A stretch of 64,000 bases of DNA from F23-B02 sp963620985 (GCA_963620985.1 CAVFCI010000001.1:1-64000); one strand, 5' to 3'; shown: positions 7,849 through 17,243, counted from the first letter of the stretch. Program-made: numbers and translations. Notes: generated by a model not told the origin, from the letters alone.

Positions 7849-8241
7849 TCAATTTGCAATGGCAATTAATATTGAGGCAAAGACTATCAGCAGCGAAAAG
7901 CCGATCTCGCCCGCCCAGACCATGCGGAGCTGCTCCTCGGATATGACCATGCCGTAGCCCTTTACCTTTTCATGAGACTTAGACGCGGGCTCGGTTTCGG
8001 GCTCGGCTTCGGATTCAAATTCGACGGCATATTCAGGCTCGTCGGGGATATCGTCCGCGGCGGGCTCGTCGTCGAAGGCGGCAAGCTCCTCGTCTGCCGC
8101 AGACCCGTCATATTCAGCCTTTCGGCGCAGCTTCGGTATATTTACCTTCGGCAGGCCGGCTTTGGGCAGCTTTACCTTGGGCATCTTCACTTCGGGAATT
8201 TTTATATTGGGTATTTTTATTTCGGGGATATTGAGCTTCAT
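7849..8241 (-). CDS. Tail-anchored protein with N-terminal Lys-Pro repeats
   Basis: A 130-residue protein of unknown function. The first 40 residues are a regular run of short repeats of the type I-P-x-[IV]-K (KIPEVKMPKVKLPKAG). A very acidic, proline-containing linker (about 45-95) follows, and one hydrophobic helix lies at the C-terminus (about 108-128, GEIGFSLLIVFASILIAIAN). That predicts a tail-anchored membrane protein with a cytosolic repeat region. The ATG at 8239-8241 starts at the repeat; the frame extends upstream but that part matches no protein-like pattern. It lies downstream of the EF-G-like gene behind a terminator. Confidence 0.7.
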   Translation of the reverse strand: MKLNIPEIKIPNIKIPEVKMPKVKLPKAGLPKVNIPKLRRKAEYDGSAADEELAAFDDEPAADDIPDEPEYAVEFESEAEPETEPASKSHEKVKGYGMVISEEQLRMVWAGEIGFSLLIVFASILIAIAN

Positions 8242-8252
8242 ATCGTTACCTG

Positions 8253-8283
8253 AAAAACGGCGGGCGTGAAAGCCCGCCGTTTT
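8253..8283. terminator. Terminator after the EF-G-like gene
   Basis: A 12-bp stem (8254-8265 with 8272-8283; AAAACGGCGGGC against GCCCGCCGTTTT) is followed by T5 on the minus strand. It ends the EF-G-like transcript 13 bp after its stop codon. Confidence 0.85.
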
Positions 8284-8296
8284 AAATTTAATGGAA

Positions 8297-10300
8297 TTAC
8301 TCGGCCTCGGCCAGAGCCTTGGCCTCTTCGATGACCTTCTGCTGGACATTGCCAGGAGCTTCCTCATAGCGGATGAACTTGCAGGTGAACGAGCCGCGAC
8401 CCTGAGTCATGGAGCGCAGGTCGATGGTGTAGGAGCTCATCTCTGCCATGGGAACCTCAGCCTCAACGGTCTGCATGCCGTCCTCGGCGTTCATGCCGAG
8501 AACCGTGCCGCGGCGCTTGGAGGAGATATCTGACATGATATCGCCGAGGTTAGCGTCGGGGATGGTGACCTGAAGAAGGCCGATAGGCTCAAGAATGGTG
8601 GGCTTTGCCTTGGGGATGCCGTCCTGATATGCAAGACGTGCGGCGGTCTGGAAGGCCATATCGTTGGAGTCAACGGGGTGGTAGGAGCCGTCGTACAGCG
8701 TAGCCTTCAGGCCGACCAGAGGATAGCCTGCGAGAACGCCCTTCTGAACTGCGTTGCGCAGACCCTTTTCGACGGAGGGGAAGAAGTTCTTGGGGACGGA
8801 GCCGCCGAATACCTCCTCGGCGAAGATCATCTCGTCCTGCTCATCCTGCGGCTCGAAGCGGATCCAAACGTCACCGAACTGGCCGGAACCGCCGGACTGC
8901 TTCTTGTGGCGTCCGTGAGCCTCGACCTTGCCCTTGATCTTCTCGCGGTATGCAACGCGGGCGGGCTTGAGCTCGGTCTCAACGCCGAAGCGGCTCTTGA
9001 GCTTTGCGCACAGAACGTCAACCTGAATATCGCCAGCGCCGGAGATGACCATCTGATGGGTCTCTGCGTTGTTGACGAGAGTGAAGGATACGTCCTCCTC
9101 GTTGAGTCTGGAAAGGCCGCCTGCGACCTTGTCGTCCTGACCCTTGGTCTTGGGGGAGATAGCCATGGAGTAGCAGGGATCGGGCATCTCCAGTGCGGGG
9201 AGCTCGACCTCGTTCTTGGGATCGCACACGGTATCGCCGGTCTTCCACTCCATCTTGCCGACGGCGACGATATCGCCGCAGCAGGCTTCCTTGACCTCGG
9301 TGGTCTTCTTGCCGCAGATGGTGTAGAGCCTGCCGAGCTTGTCGGTGCTGGAGGCGCGGACGTTGCGCAGCGAGAGGTCGGCTGTGATCTTGCCGGAGAC
9401 GACCTTTACGAAGCTGTATTTACCGAACTGGTCGGAAACGGTCTTGAAAACAAAGCCGCAAACGGGCTCAGCGGACTTGTCGGCGGGAGCGGGGACATAG
9501 TCGCAGACGGCCTGAAGGACGGCCTCGGTGCCGATGTTGGACATTGCAGCGCCGCAGACAACGGGAACCACGCTGCGCTCTGCAAGTCCGGCCTTGAGAC
9601 CGGTGACGATCTCATCGTCGGTAAGCTCCATCGTGTCGAGGAACTTTTCCATGAGCTCCTCGGTGACGGCTGCCGCCTCCATGAGCTCCATGCGAAGCTC
9701 CTCGACCTTGTCGGCATCGGCTGCGGGAACTGCTACCTTTGCGGTCTTGCTGCCGTTTGTCTGATAAGCGGTGTTATGAACGAGGTCGATAACGCCGCTG
9801 CCGTCGGACATGGGGATCATGACGGGACAGACAGATGCGCCGTACTTTTCCTTCAGTGCGGACAGTACTGCGTAGTAGTCGCCGTGCTCCTCGTCTATCT
9901 TGGAGATGTAGAACATTGCCGGAACGCCGGCGGCCTTGAGATATTTCCAGCTTCTCTCCGCGCCGACGGTGATGCCGTCCTTTGCAGAGCAGAAGATGAT
10001 GCCGGCCTCGACAACACGGATGGCGGCGAGAACATCGCCGACGAAGTCAAAGTAGCCGGGGCAGTCAAGTACATTGATCTTGCAGCCGCCGAAGTTTACG
10101 GGAGCGACGGAAGTTGCAATGGTGATCTGGCGCTTGATCTCTTCAGCGTCATAGTCGCAGACGGTGTTGCCGTCGGTGACCTTGCCCATGCGGTCTACAG
10201 CGCCGGTTGTGAACAGCATGCTTTCGGCAAGACTGGTCTTACCGCTGTTGCCGTGACCCATGAAGCAGATGTTGCGGATGTTTTTGGTTTCGTAGCTCAT
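8297..10300 (-). CDS. EF-G-like translational GTPase
   Basis: A 667-residue homologue of elongation factor G from the divergent EF-G-like group found beside true FusA in many Clostridia. G1 is GHGNSGKTS rather than the AHIDAGKTT usual in EF-G; G3 is DCPGYFDF and G4 is SKID rather than NKxD. Domains II-V follow, including domain IV around GRHKKQSGGSGQFGDVWI. The true fusA, normally near rpsG and tufA, is not here. The role is unclear: ribosome recycling, stress translocation or ribosome protection are possible. It has its own promoter (10364-10392), a GAGAGGAAG site and its own terminator, so it is a one-gene unit. Confidence 0.9.
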   Translation of the reverse strand: MSYETKNIRNICFMGHGNSGKTSLAESMLFTTGAVDRMGKVTDGNTVCDYDAEEIKRQITIATSVAPVNFGGCKINVLDCPGYFDFVGDVLAAIRVVEAGIIFCSAKDGITVGAERSWKYLKAAGVPAMFYISKIDEEHGDYYAVLSALKEKYGASVCPVMIPMSDGSGVIDLVHNTAYQTNGSKTAKVAVPAADADKVEELRMELMEAAAVTEELMEKFLDTMELTDDEIVTGLKAGLAERSVVPVVCGAAMSNIGTEAVLQAVCDYVPAPADKSAEPVCGFVFKTVSDQFGKYSFVKVVSGKITADLSLRNVRASSTDKLGRLYTICGKKTTEVKEACCGDIVAVGKMEWKTGDTVCDPKNEVELPALEMPDPCYSMAISPKTKGQDDKVAGGLSRLNEEDVSFTLVNNAETHQMVISGAGDIQVDVLCAKLKSRFGVETELKPARVAYREKIKGKVEAHGRHKKQSGGSGQFGDVWIRFEPQDEQDEMIFAEEVFGGSVPKNFFPSVEKGLRNAVQKGVLAGYPLVGLKATLYDGSYHPVDSNDMAFQTAARLAYQDGIPKAKPTILEPIGLLQVTIPDANLGDIMSDISSKRRGTVLGMNAEDGMQTVEAEVPMAEMSSYTIDLRSMTQGRGSFTCKFIRYEEAPGNVQQKVIEEAKALAEAE

Positions 10301-10363
10301 GTGTTGCTTCCTCTCTTGAAAGATATATTAAAAAATTAATTTCGTATAAAACGCAATCAATTA

Positions 10364-10392
10364 ATTATACACTAATATATATTTAATGGCAA
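10364..10392 (-). promoter_or_regulatory. Promoter of the EF-G-like gene
   Basis: On the minus strand TTGCCA (10387-10392), 17 bp, then TATAAT (10364-10369). It lies in an AT-rich gap between two genes of the same strand. Confidence 0.8.
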
Positions 10393-10399
10393 CATTTTT

Positions 10400-12883
10400 T
10401 TAGGGCGTACTTATGGTGAAGCTCAGTATGACCGTTATCAGCAGCCATGCCAGCAGATAGCTCAGCGCCGTGACGACATCGGGCAGCGCACCGAGGCTTA
10501 TGACGAACATGACGAGCATGCCGATCACCGCGCTGAAAACACTGAGCATAACGCTCAGCCTTATGCGTCCGAAAAGCGCCTTGCCGTGATCTGCAAGGCT
10601 CACGAGCGGTCTGAGCCCCTCGCGTGAGATGAGAGCTGCCGGCTTGCTGCCCTCGGCAGGCTCCGCGCCCGATATCACATAGCGCTCTGAGTACGGGGGG
10701 AAGTCGAAGCCGTCGGTCGGCATATCAAACTTCACCGAGAGCATCTGAGGCGTAATATTGAAGTCGCGCACGGCAAATATCGCGTGTCTGCCCGAGCCGA
10801 CGAGCTCGCGCAGCGCATCCCTGACGGCATCCGAGGCCGTGTATTCCATCTCGAACACGCCGCAGATAATGCCCGCGACAGCAACATAAACGCCGTTGCC
10901 GAGAACGTATTTTTCCGGCAGCACCACGCCCATGAGACGCATGAACGCGGCGTTTCCGCAGTAAACATCCTCGCCGTCCACCATGGCGGTAAGGCCGCCG
11001 CTTTCGTGCACCGAAAAGGCCTCGACCGGCATTAGACTGCCGCCGGCCTTGCGCATGAGCTCGTTAAACGGAGCCGTCATCGAGCTTCCGGAGGCGGAGA
11101 CTATGCTTCCTGCGAAGGATATTATCCTCTCGGGCTTCATGCCGGCGAACACGCGCGTGCGGCTTATCCTGACGCAGCCCTTGGGGAAAAGATCGGTATC
11201 GCTTATGATGATGTGCTTTGCCTTGCCTATGTCGTAAAGTCCCGACCAGCCGGCTATCGTCGAGCCGCTGCGGATCAGGCTTTTTATCGAAATGAAAAAC
11301 GGCAGCGGGAAGCTTATGAGCATCGCTATCGGAGCTGCGCACACGAATATGCCGGAGAGGATGTGCGCAAAGGATGCAAAGCTCTTGCCGACAATGGCGG
11401 CGATCAGGCTCAAAACGAGGGCGGCTATGATGAAGTACGGCGTGAGCACACCGAAAACGGACTCGTCCGGCCCGTCCTCCTCCGTGCGGCGGACGATGCC
11501 GTCAACGGGACGCCTGCCCTTGACAAGGGTGATCTCCCCGCCGGAGAGCTCGGATTCCGCAGTGAGTATGAAGGGGTGCTTTGCAGCGGCAGCCGTGTTC
11601 AATATGACCCTGTTGCTGCGGGCGTTGAGAACGCAGCCGAGCAGCGTAAAGGCTATCGTGAGCGAGGGGATAACGCAGAAGGGAACGAGCTTTTCGCCGA
11701 CGTTTGCCGCCGACAGAAAGGCATCGATCATGCACAGCAGGCAGGATACGACGATCAGTGCGCTCGCGTGAAGCTTCAGCCTGACTATGCTCATGATGCC
11801 GGTCGTTATGATGTCAAGTCCGCAGAGCATGACCGATATCATCATGATAAGGCATACCGCGCTTTTGACACCGTTATCGAACAACGCACCAGGGACAGGC
11901 AGACCGTAGGATATGTACACCATCACGGCGCACAGCACAAAGGCTATCCTCGTGCGCAGGCGCAGACCTGCGATATGCTTATCGTAAAATCTGGCCGCCT
12001 TATCCGGCTGCATCTCCTCGCCGAGCTCCTCCGTCTCATAGCTCGTCTCGCCGAGAGTGACCTGGCTCTGCTTTATTTTCATTGCGATGAACGCAAGGGC
12101 GCTTATGAGCGGCACGGCGACGGATTCGCGCAGGGACTTGTGCTCTCTGCGCGGCTTTTTAGCTTTCGGAGGCTCTGGCTCGATGACCGTGTAATCGGCA
12201 TCGGCGGCGTACTTATCCTCCGCGTCCTCGGGGATGCCGGAGCCCTCGTAAAGATCCGGCTCTGGCTCCTCAGGGGGAACGGGGTCAATGCGCACCCGCG
12301 TCTGCTCAGGCTCCGGCTCAGCTGCCTGCTCCTGCGGCTCGGCTGGCGAGGGCTTTTCGGGCTCGCGCCGCTTTGTGGGCTCGGGCTCCTCTGCGGGGAC
12401 GGGCTCAGGCTCGATTATGTGCTCTGACGCCTTTTCCGAACGCCTGAATTCCGCTATTATGAGCTCGACCTCGTCGAGCGGCTTATCCGTCTCCAGCGGC
12501 TCGACCGGCGGGAGCTTTTCCTCGTTGGCCTCCCGACGCGGAACGGGGGAGGGGGCTATGCTGCCGTCGGCTGCAAATTCGCGCCGTATGCTCTCGGGGT
12601 CGAGCGCCGCGGTGCTTTCCGAAACGCTGAGCTCCGAGGCAAATTCCGCGGCTATCAGCTCGGGGTCAAAATCATAGCTCTCCCGAGCCGGAGCGTCTTC
12701 GATGCCGTCGTTTATGACTGCTGAAAACAGTTCACCGCCGTCTGCGGACAGATCACTCAGCGGCACTGACGGCTCAAACGCGGGCTTTTCCGATATTGGC
12801 TCCTCGTCAAGAGAGGAGAACTCGCTTAATATACTGTCGAGGTCAAAGCCGGACCCGACAGAGCTTTTATCGTTTGGATCCAT
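10400..12883 (-). CDS. Degenerate P-type-ATPase-like membrane protein
   Basis: An 827-residue protein. Residues 1-270 are acidic and low in complexity (Glu/Pro/Ser-rich). After that comes a P1B-ATPase-like order: membrane helices; a shortened actuator region (GGEITLVKGRRPVDGIV); a helix with CAAPIAMLISFPLPF where heavy-metal pumps have CPC; then SDTDLFPKG (about 560) where DKTGTLT should be; and a nucleotide-domain-like stretch with VDGEDVYCGNAAFMRLMGV. TGES, DKTG, TGD and GDGxND are absent or altered, so pumping is unlikely. No metal-binding N-terminal motif is seen. It starts 3 bp after rlmB. A regulatory or scaffold role is an inference. Confidence 0.7.
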   Translation of the reverse strand: MDPNDKSSVGSGFDLDSILSEFSSLDEEPISEKPAFEPSVPLSDLSADGGELFSAVINDGIEDAPARESYDFDPELIAAEFASELSVSESTAALDPESIRREFAADGSIAPSPVPRREANEEKLPPVEPLETDKPLDEVELIIAEFRRSEKASEHIIEPEPVPAEEPEPTKRREPEKPSPAEPQEQAAEPEPEQTRVRIDPVPPEEPEPDLYEGSGIPEDAEDKYAADADYTVIEPEPPKAKKPRREHKSLRESVAVPLISALAFIAMKIKQSQVTLGETSYETEELGEEMQPDKAARFYDKHIAGLRLRTRIAFVLCAVMVYISYGLPVPGALFDNGVKSAVCLIMMISVMLCGLDIITTGIMSIVRLKLHASALIVVSCLLCMIDAFLSAANVGEKLVPFCVIPSLTIAFTLLGCVLNARSNRVILNTAAAAKHPFILTAESELSGGEITLVKGRRPVDGIVRRTEEDGPDESVFGVLTPYFIIAALVLSLIAAIVGKSFASFAHILSGIFVCAAPIAMLISFPLPFFISIKSLIRSGSTIAGWSGLYDIGKAKHIIISDTDLFPKGCVRISRTRVFAGMKPERIISFAGSIVSASGSSMTAPFNELMRKAGGSLMPVEAFSVHESGGLTAMVDGEDVYCGNAAFMRLMGVVLPEKYVLGNGVYVAVAGIICGVFEMEYTASDAVRDALRELVGSGRHAIFAVRDFNITPQMLSVKFDMPTDGFDFPPYSERYVISGAEPAEGSKPAALISREGLRPLVSLADHGKALFGRIRLSVMLSVFSAVIGMLVMFVISLGALPDVVTALSYLLAWLLITVILSFTISTP

Positions 12884-12886
12884 AGC

Positions 12887-13657
12887 TTACCCTCGGCTTC
12901 TGCGCTGACGCATTACTTCGTACATAATAACTGAGGCTGCTGCGGAGGCATTGAGTGAGTTTATCCGTCCGGCCATGGGAATGCTCACGATAAAATCGCA
13001 GCTTTCACGCACGAGCCTGCCCATGCCGTCGCCCTCAGAGCCGATAACGACCGCGCACGAGCCGGAGAAATCGGTGCTCCACAGCTCACTGCTGCCGCCT
13101 GCCGCCGCACCGTAGACCCACACGCCCTCGTCCTTGAGCTCTCTGAGAACGGACGGGATGTTCGGAACGCGGGCTATCCTCATATGCTCGGCAGCGCCTG
13201 CCGAGGCCTTTCCGACAATGGCGGTCATCCCCGCGCTGCGGCGCTTCGGAATGATAACGCCGTGCGCACCGGCGCACTCGGCGCTGCGTATTATCGCACC
13301 GAGGTTCCGCGGATCGCTGACCTCGTCGCAGACTATGATAAAGGGCTGCTCGCCGCGCTCGTCGGCAAGCGCCAAAATGTCGGATACCTCGCAGTATTCG
13401 TTTACGCCGACGAGAGCGACGACACCCTGATGCGCCTTTGTCACCGACATACTGTCGAGCTTGCGGCGGTCTGCATCAACAACGACTATACCGGCCTCGC
13501 GCGCCTTGGACGCTATATGGCCGAGAGTTTTATCCGTCTCGCCCTTGGCGATGAATATCTTATCTATGCTGCGCCCGACGCGCAGTGCCTCGATAACGGC
13601 ATTTCTGCCCTCTATAATATCGTTTTTTATCTCGAAATTATTTTCTCTGTTCTGCAT
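12887..13657 (-). CDS. rlmB: 23S rRNA 2'-O-methyltransferase, RlmB/TrmH type (SpoU family)
   Basis: A SpoU-class RNA ribose methyltransferase using S-adenosylmethionine. An N-terminal substrate-binding domain (about 15-90) precedes the knotted catalytic domain with DEVSDPRNLGAIIRSAECAG, VVIGSEGDGM and IPMAGRINSLNASAAASV, the three signature motifs. At 256 residues it has normal RlmB length. I start at the ATG at 13655-13657, preceded by AGGTGA; an ATG six codons earlier has no ribosome-binding site. Whether it modifies 23S G2251 or a tRNA cannot be settled from sequence alone. It is the first gene of a unit with the P-type-ATPase-like protein. Confidence 0.92.
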   Translation of the reverse strand: MQNRENNFEIKNDIIEGRNAVIEALRVGRSIDKIFIAKGETDKTLGHIASKAREAGIVVVDADRRKLDSMSVTKAHQGVVALVGVNEYCEVSDILALADERGEQPFIIVCDEVSDPRNLGAIIRSAECAGAHGVIIPKRRSAGMTAIVGKASAGAAEHMRIARVPNIPSVLRELKDEGVWVYGAAAGGSSELWSTDFSGSCAVVIGSEGDGMGRLVRESCDFIVSIPMAGRINSLNASAAASVIMYEVMRQRRSRG

Positions 13658-13826
13658 GATTTCACCTATGCTCATAATAATTCAAAATACATTTTAACAT
13701 ATCCCTGTAAAAGTTTAAAGGAAAAGTTTTTGCTGCGACAATTTTTTTGTGGACATTATGACGATTTGGTTGTAAGATGCACTATAGATTATTATGTATA
13801 ACTATGCCCTGCGAAAGGAAAGCAAA

Positions 13827-14672
13827 ATGAAAAAACTCAACAAAAAGATCGACATGTTCTGCTACAGGCACCCGCGCTTCGGCATTTCGAACCTCATGCT
13901 GTACATCGTCGTTATAAGCCTCGCGGTCTGGCTCCTGAGCATTATGGACAGCAGCCGCACGCTTTTGACATACTTCGCATTCTCCCCCGAGCTTATCCTG
14001 AGGGGACAGGTATGGCGGCTTGTGACGTTCATGTTCATACCGCAGGATCTGAGCATGTGGGCGCTGCTTTTTTTCTATTTTTACTACTGGATCGGCAGTA
14101 CGCTTGAACGCGAGTGGGGAACGGCGAGGTTTAATATCTTCATCTTCTCCGGCGTTATCCTGACCATCATCTACGGCATGCTGATCTATCTCATCACCGG
14201 ACAGTCGGCCGCGATAGGAACGTATTACATCTACCTATCGATGTTTTTCTCCTTTGCAACGCTTTTCCCGAACACACAGGTTCTGTTCATGTTCATAATC
14301 CCCATGAAGATAAAATGGCTTGCGTATGTAAACGCGGCGTTCTTCGTTTTCGAGATGATGTCCACGCAGTTCCCGTTCAATCTCCTGCCGCTTATCGCAA
14401 TGCTCAACTACCTCATCTTCTTCGGCTCAGACCTCATATCGTCCCTGTCCTCGGGAAGAACGCAATACCGCCGGACGACGGTCAACTTCAACCGCGAGAA
14501 GCAGAAGATGAAATACGAGCAGAGCCAGAAGAACTACAGCTACAAGTGCTGCGTCTGCGGCAGAACGGATACAGACTTCCCGAATCTGGAGTTTCGCTAC
14601 TGCTCCAAATGCGCGGGCTATCACTGCTTCTGTCAGGATCACATAAACAACCACGTTCATTTTACGGAATAA
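13827..14672 (+). CDS. Rhomboid-like membrane protein with C-terminal zinc ribbon
   Basis: A 281-residue membrane protein. Six hydrophobic segments (about 25-210) have a rhomboid-like layout, including the loop WRLVTFMFIPQD after helix 1 and a family-like EREWGTARFN. The catalytic GxSG is replaced by GQSA, and the histidine expected in helix 6 is missing, so protease activity is doubtful. The C-terminus carries CxxC, CxxC and a following Cys/His cluster (CCVCGRTD, YCSKCAGYHCFCQDH), a likely cytosolic zinc-binding domain. The start at 13827 has a GAAAGGAAAG site; the frame opens 11 codons earlier without one. It is followed by an anchored beta-propeller 21 bp on. Confidence 0.75.
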   Translation: MKKLNKKIDMFCYRHPRFGISNLMLYIVVISLAVWLLSIMDSSRTLLTYFAFSPELILRGQVWRLVTFMFIPQDLSMWALLFFYFYYWIGSTLEREWGTARFNIFIFSGVILTIIYGMLIYLITGQSAAIGTYYIYLSMFFSFATLFPNTQVLFMFIIPMKIKWLAYVNAAFFVFEMMSTQFPFNLLPLIAMLNYLIFFGSDLISSLSSGRTQYRRTTVNFNREKQKMKYEQSQKNYSYKCCVCGRTDTDFPNLEFRYCSKCAGYHCFCQDHINNHVHFTE

Positions 14673-14693
14673 AAATACGGGACGGATAAGGAT

Positions 14694-16424
14694 ATGGATA
14701 AGAAAAAAAGCAAGAAGCTGACGGCTAAAACAGTTGTCGGAGCGGTAATATTTCTGCTTCTCATGGCGGTGCTGGTGTTCGTCGTCATGCGCGGCGTAGC
14801 GGCAAATAGGTCGCTCGGCGAGGCTAAGGCAAGCCCGATAGTCACGGCAGCGCCCACGCCCACGCCGACTCCCGAGCCCACGCCTACGCCCGTGGGACTT
14901 GCGGATTTCAAGCCCCACTCGGTTGACGGCACGGAGCCCGAGCGGCTCATCTCCAGCACGGCCATCATGGTTGACGGCGAGATAGTCGAGGACTACGAGA
15001 GCGACTATGAGATAAACTTCGACCTGCCGGAGAGGTACACCGAGCTTGAGGGCGTTATCACCTTCCGCGGCGATAACTACCGCACGGGCGCGGCCTACGG
15101 CACTGCCGACATAACAAACAAAAAGCTCACAAAGCTCTGGACGCAGTCAACAAGCGGCCTGAGCGATACCGACGGCACCTACTGGTCCGGCAGCGGCTGG
15201 ACGGGTCAGCCGCTTATCGTCAAGTGGCCGGAGGCCACGCGAAAGAACATGAGCGCAATGTACGACTGGGCGCGCGAGAAAGAGGATCTTGTCGAGGTAA
15301 TCTACGCGACGCTCGACGGACATGTTTATTTCTATGAGCTTACGACCGGCGAGTACACGCGCGAGCCGCTCAACCTCGGCTTTAACTACAAGGGCGCGGG
15401 AGCGCTCGATCCCCGCGGCTACCCGATACTCTATGTCGGCTCCGGCGTTGACAGCATAAACGGCAAGTCCCGCGTCAAGGTCGTCAATCTCATCGACAAC
15501 AGCGTCATGTTTGAGTTCGGCCATAACGAGACCTTCGCAAACCGCGGCTGGCATATGTTCGATTCCTCGCCGCTCGTTAGCGCGGACACCGACCAGCTCA
15601 TCTATCCGGGCGAGAACGGCATACTTTACATCATCCATCTGAATACGAAGTATAACGAGCAGACGGGCGAGCTGTCCGTCGATCCGGACAACATAGTCAA
15701 GTGGAAGTATAACGGCACGCGCAGCGGCAGCCAGTACTGGCTCGGCATCGAGTCCTCTGCTGCGATAATAAATAACTACGCATTTCTGGCCGATAACGGC
15801 GGCAACCTCATGTGCCTTGATCTGAACACACTCAAGCTCGTGTGGGTGCAGGATATCCTTGACGATACGAACTGCTCGCCTGTCGTCGATGTGGAGGACG
15901 GGCATCCGTACATCTACATAAGCACCTCCTTCCATTACGGCTGGCGCTCGTACTCGACGGCGGCCATACCCATATTCAAGATAGATGCCGAGACAGGCGA
16001 GATCGTCTGGCGCACGGACTATACCTGCTACACCGTGCAGGATCTCTCCGGCGGCGTACAGGGTACCATTGCGGTCGGCAAGAACAAGCTCTCGGACATG
16101 ATCTTCGTCCCCGTTGCGCGCACTCCGGGCGCAAGCTCCGGCACGCTCGTGGCGCTCAAAAAGGACACGGGCGAGAAGGTCTGGGAGAAGGAAACGTCAA
16201 TGTACAGCTGGAGCTCGCCTGTTGATTTCTACGATTCCGACGGCAACGGCTATCTCATCTACTGCAACTCCGGCTTCAACATGTTCCTGATAGACGGCAA
16301 AACGGGCGAGACGCTCGACTATATGAACCTCGGCGGCAATATCGAGGCATCGCCGGCAATGTACGGCAATTACGCCGTCATAGGCACACGCGCCATGCGA
16401 ACATACTGCATACAGGTTAATTAA
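14694..16424 (+). CDS. Membrane-anchored PQQ-like beta-propeller protein
   Basis: A 576-residue protein with a single N-terminal membrane anchor (about 11-33), a Thr-Pro-rich stalk (about 48-66; TPTPTPEPTPTP) and a large extracellular part of beta-propeller repeats of the PQQ/BamB type. Repeat features include LDGHVYFYELTTGEY, GGNLMCLDLNTLKLVW and KTGETLDYMNLGG. No quinone-binding enzyme signature is seen, so it is more likely a binding or scaffold module than a dehydrogenase. It follows the rhomboid-like gene with a GGACGGATAAGG leader and precedes an EFR1 gene. Confidence 0.85.
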   Translation: MDKKKSKKLTAKTVVGAVIFLLLMAVLVFVVMRGVAANRSLGEAKASPIVTAAPTPTPTPEPTPTPVGLADFKPHSVDGTEPERLISSTAIMVDGEIVEDYESDYEINFDLPERYTELEGVITFRGDNYRTGAAYGTADITNKKLTKLWTQSTSGLSDTDGTYWSGSGWTGQPLIVKWPEATRKNMSAMYDWAREKEDLVEVIYATLDGHVYFYELTTGEYTREPLNLGFNYKGAGALDPRGYPILYVGSGVDSINGKSRVKVVNLIDNSVMFEFGHNETFANRGWHMFDSSPLVSADTDQLIYPGENGILYIIHLNTKYNEQTGELSVDPDNIVKWKYNGTRSGSQYWLGIESSAAIINNYAFLADNGGNLMCLDLNTLKLVWVQDILDDTNCSPVVDVEDGHPYIYISTSFHYGWRSYSTAAIPIFKIDAETGEIVWRTDYTCYTVQDLSGGVQGTIAVGKNKLSDMIFVPVARTPGASSGTLVALKKDTGEKVWEKETSMYSWSSPVDFYDSDGNGYLIYCNSGFNMFLIDGKTGETLDYMNLGGNIEASPAMYGNYAVIGTRAMRTYCIQVN

Positions 16425-16470
16425 TTCAGCATATAAGCATATATATGAGGAAAAAGGGAAGGGAAAAACA

Positions 16471-17214
16471 ATGAAATACGCAATATTCTACTTCAGCCCC
16501 TGCGGCGGCACGAAGGCCGTTGCAGACATTTTCAGCAGGGAGCTTGGCGACGCCCCCATGCAGGAGCTGACCACTCCGAGCATGAACACGGCCATAGACC
16601 ATGACACGCTCACATTCTTCTTCATCCCCGTCTACGGCGGCAGGATACCCAAGCCCATGTACGAGCGCATGAAGATCATAAGCGGCGATAATACGCCCTG
16701 CGTGCCCGTGGCCGTTTTCGGCAACCGTGCGGTGGACGATGCGCTGCTCGAGATGAGCGAGCTTGCCGAAAGCTGCGGCTTCGTGACCGTCGCGGGCTGC
16801 GAGATCGTAGCGCCGCATTCCATAGACCCGCAGTTCGGCGCAGGCCGCCCCGATGAGGCTGACAAGGCTAAGATCCATGAGTTTGTTGAAAAGCTCAAGA
16901 GCATGGACAGCTTCAGCCCCGTCAAAATGCCCGGCGATCCCAATTATGCAAAGAAAAAAAGCGCCCTGCTCCCGCTGTACCCTGCTGCATCAAAGGAATG
17001 CATCGGCTGCGGCATCTGCGAAAAATACTGTCCGGCAAACGCCATAAGGGGCAAGCATATGAGGACGAATCCCTTGAAATGCATAAGCTGCATGAGGTGC
17101 GTCGCCATGTGCTCGACCGAGTCACGCAAGGTTCCGGCTCCCATGCGCCTGACGGCTCACCTTACGCTCAAAAAGCTCTGCTCAGAGCGCAAGGAGGATA
17201 AGTTCTACATCTGA
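16471..17214 (+). CDS. EFR1-family flavodoxin-ferredoxin protein
   Basis: A 247-residue soluble electron carrier. The N-terminal part is flavodoxin-like, with the phosphate-loop region FSPCGGTKAVA (about 8-18) for FMN. The C-terminal part has two 4Fe-4S sites, CIGCGICEKYCP and CISCMRCVAMC. That combination defines EFR1-type proteins of anaerobic Clostridia, which can pass electrons between flavin and iron-sulfur partners. The start has a GGGAAGGG site. A new promoter separates it from the iron-sulfur flavoprotein downstream, a plausible partner. Confidence 0.9.
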   Translation: MKYAIFYFSPCGGTKAVADIFSRELGDAPMQELTTPSMNTAIDHDTLTFFFIPVYGGRIPKPMYERMKIISGDNTPCVPVAVFGNRAVDDALLEMSELAESCGFVTVAGCEIVAPHSIDPQFGAGRPDEADKAKIHEFVEKLKSMDSFSPVKMPGDPNYAKKKSALLPLYPAASKECIGCGICEKYCPANAIRGKHMRTNPLKCISCMRCVAMCSTESRKVPAPMRLTAHLTLKKLCSERKEDKFYI

Positions 17215-17243
17215 ATAATTGCGGAAAATCTGTCAATTTAATA

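Noticed and set aside
8678..10339. A 553-codon open frame antisense to the EF-G-like gene
   Set aside because: The minus-strand protein has ordered GTPase motifs; the plus-strand translation has none and no ribosome-binding site.
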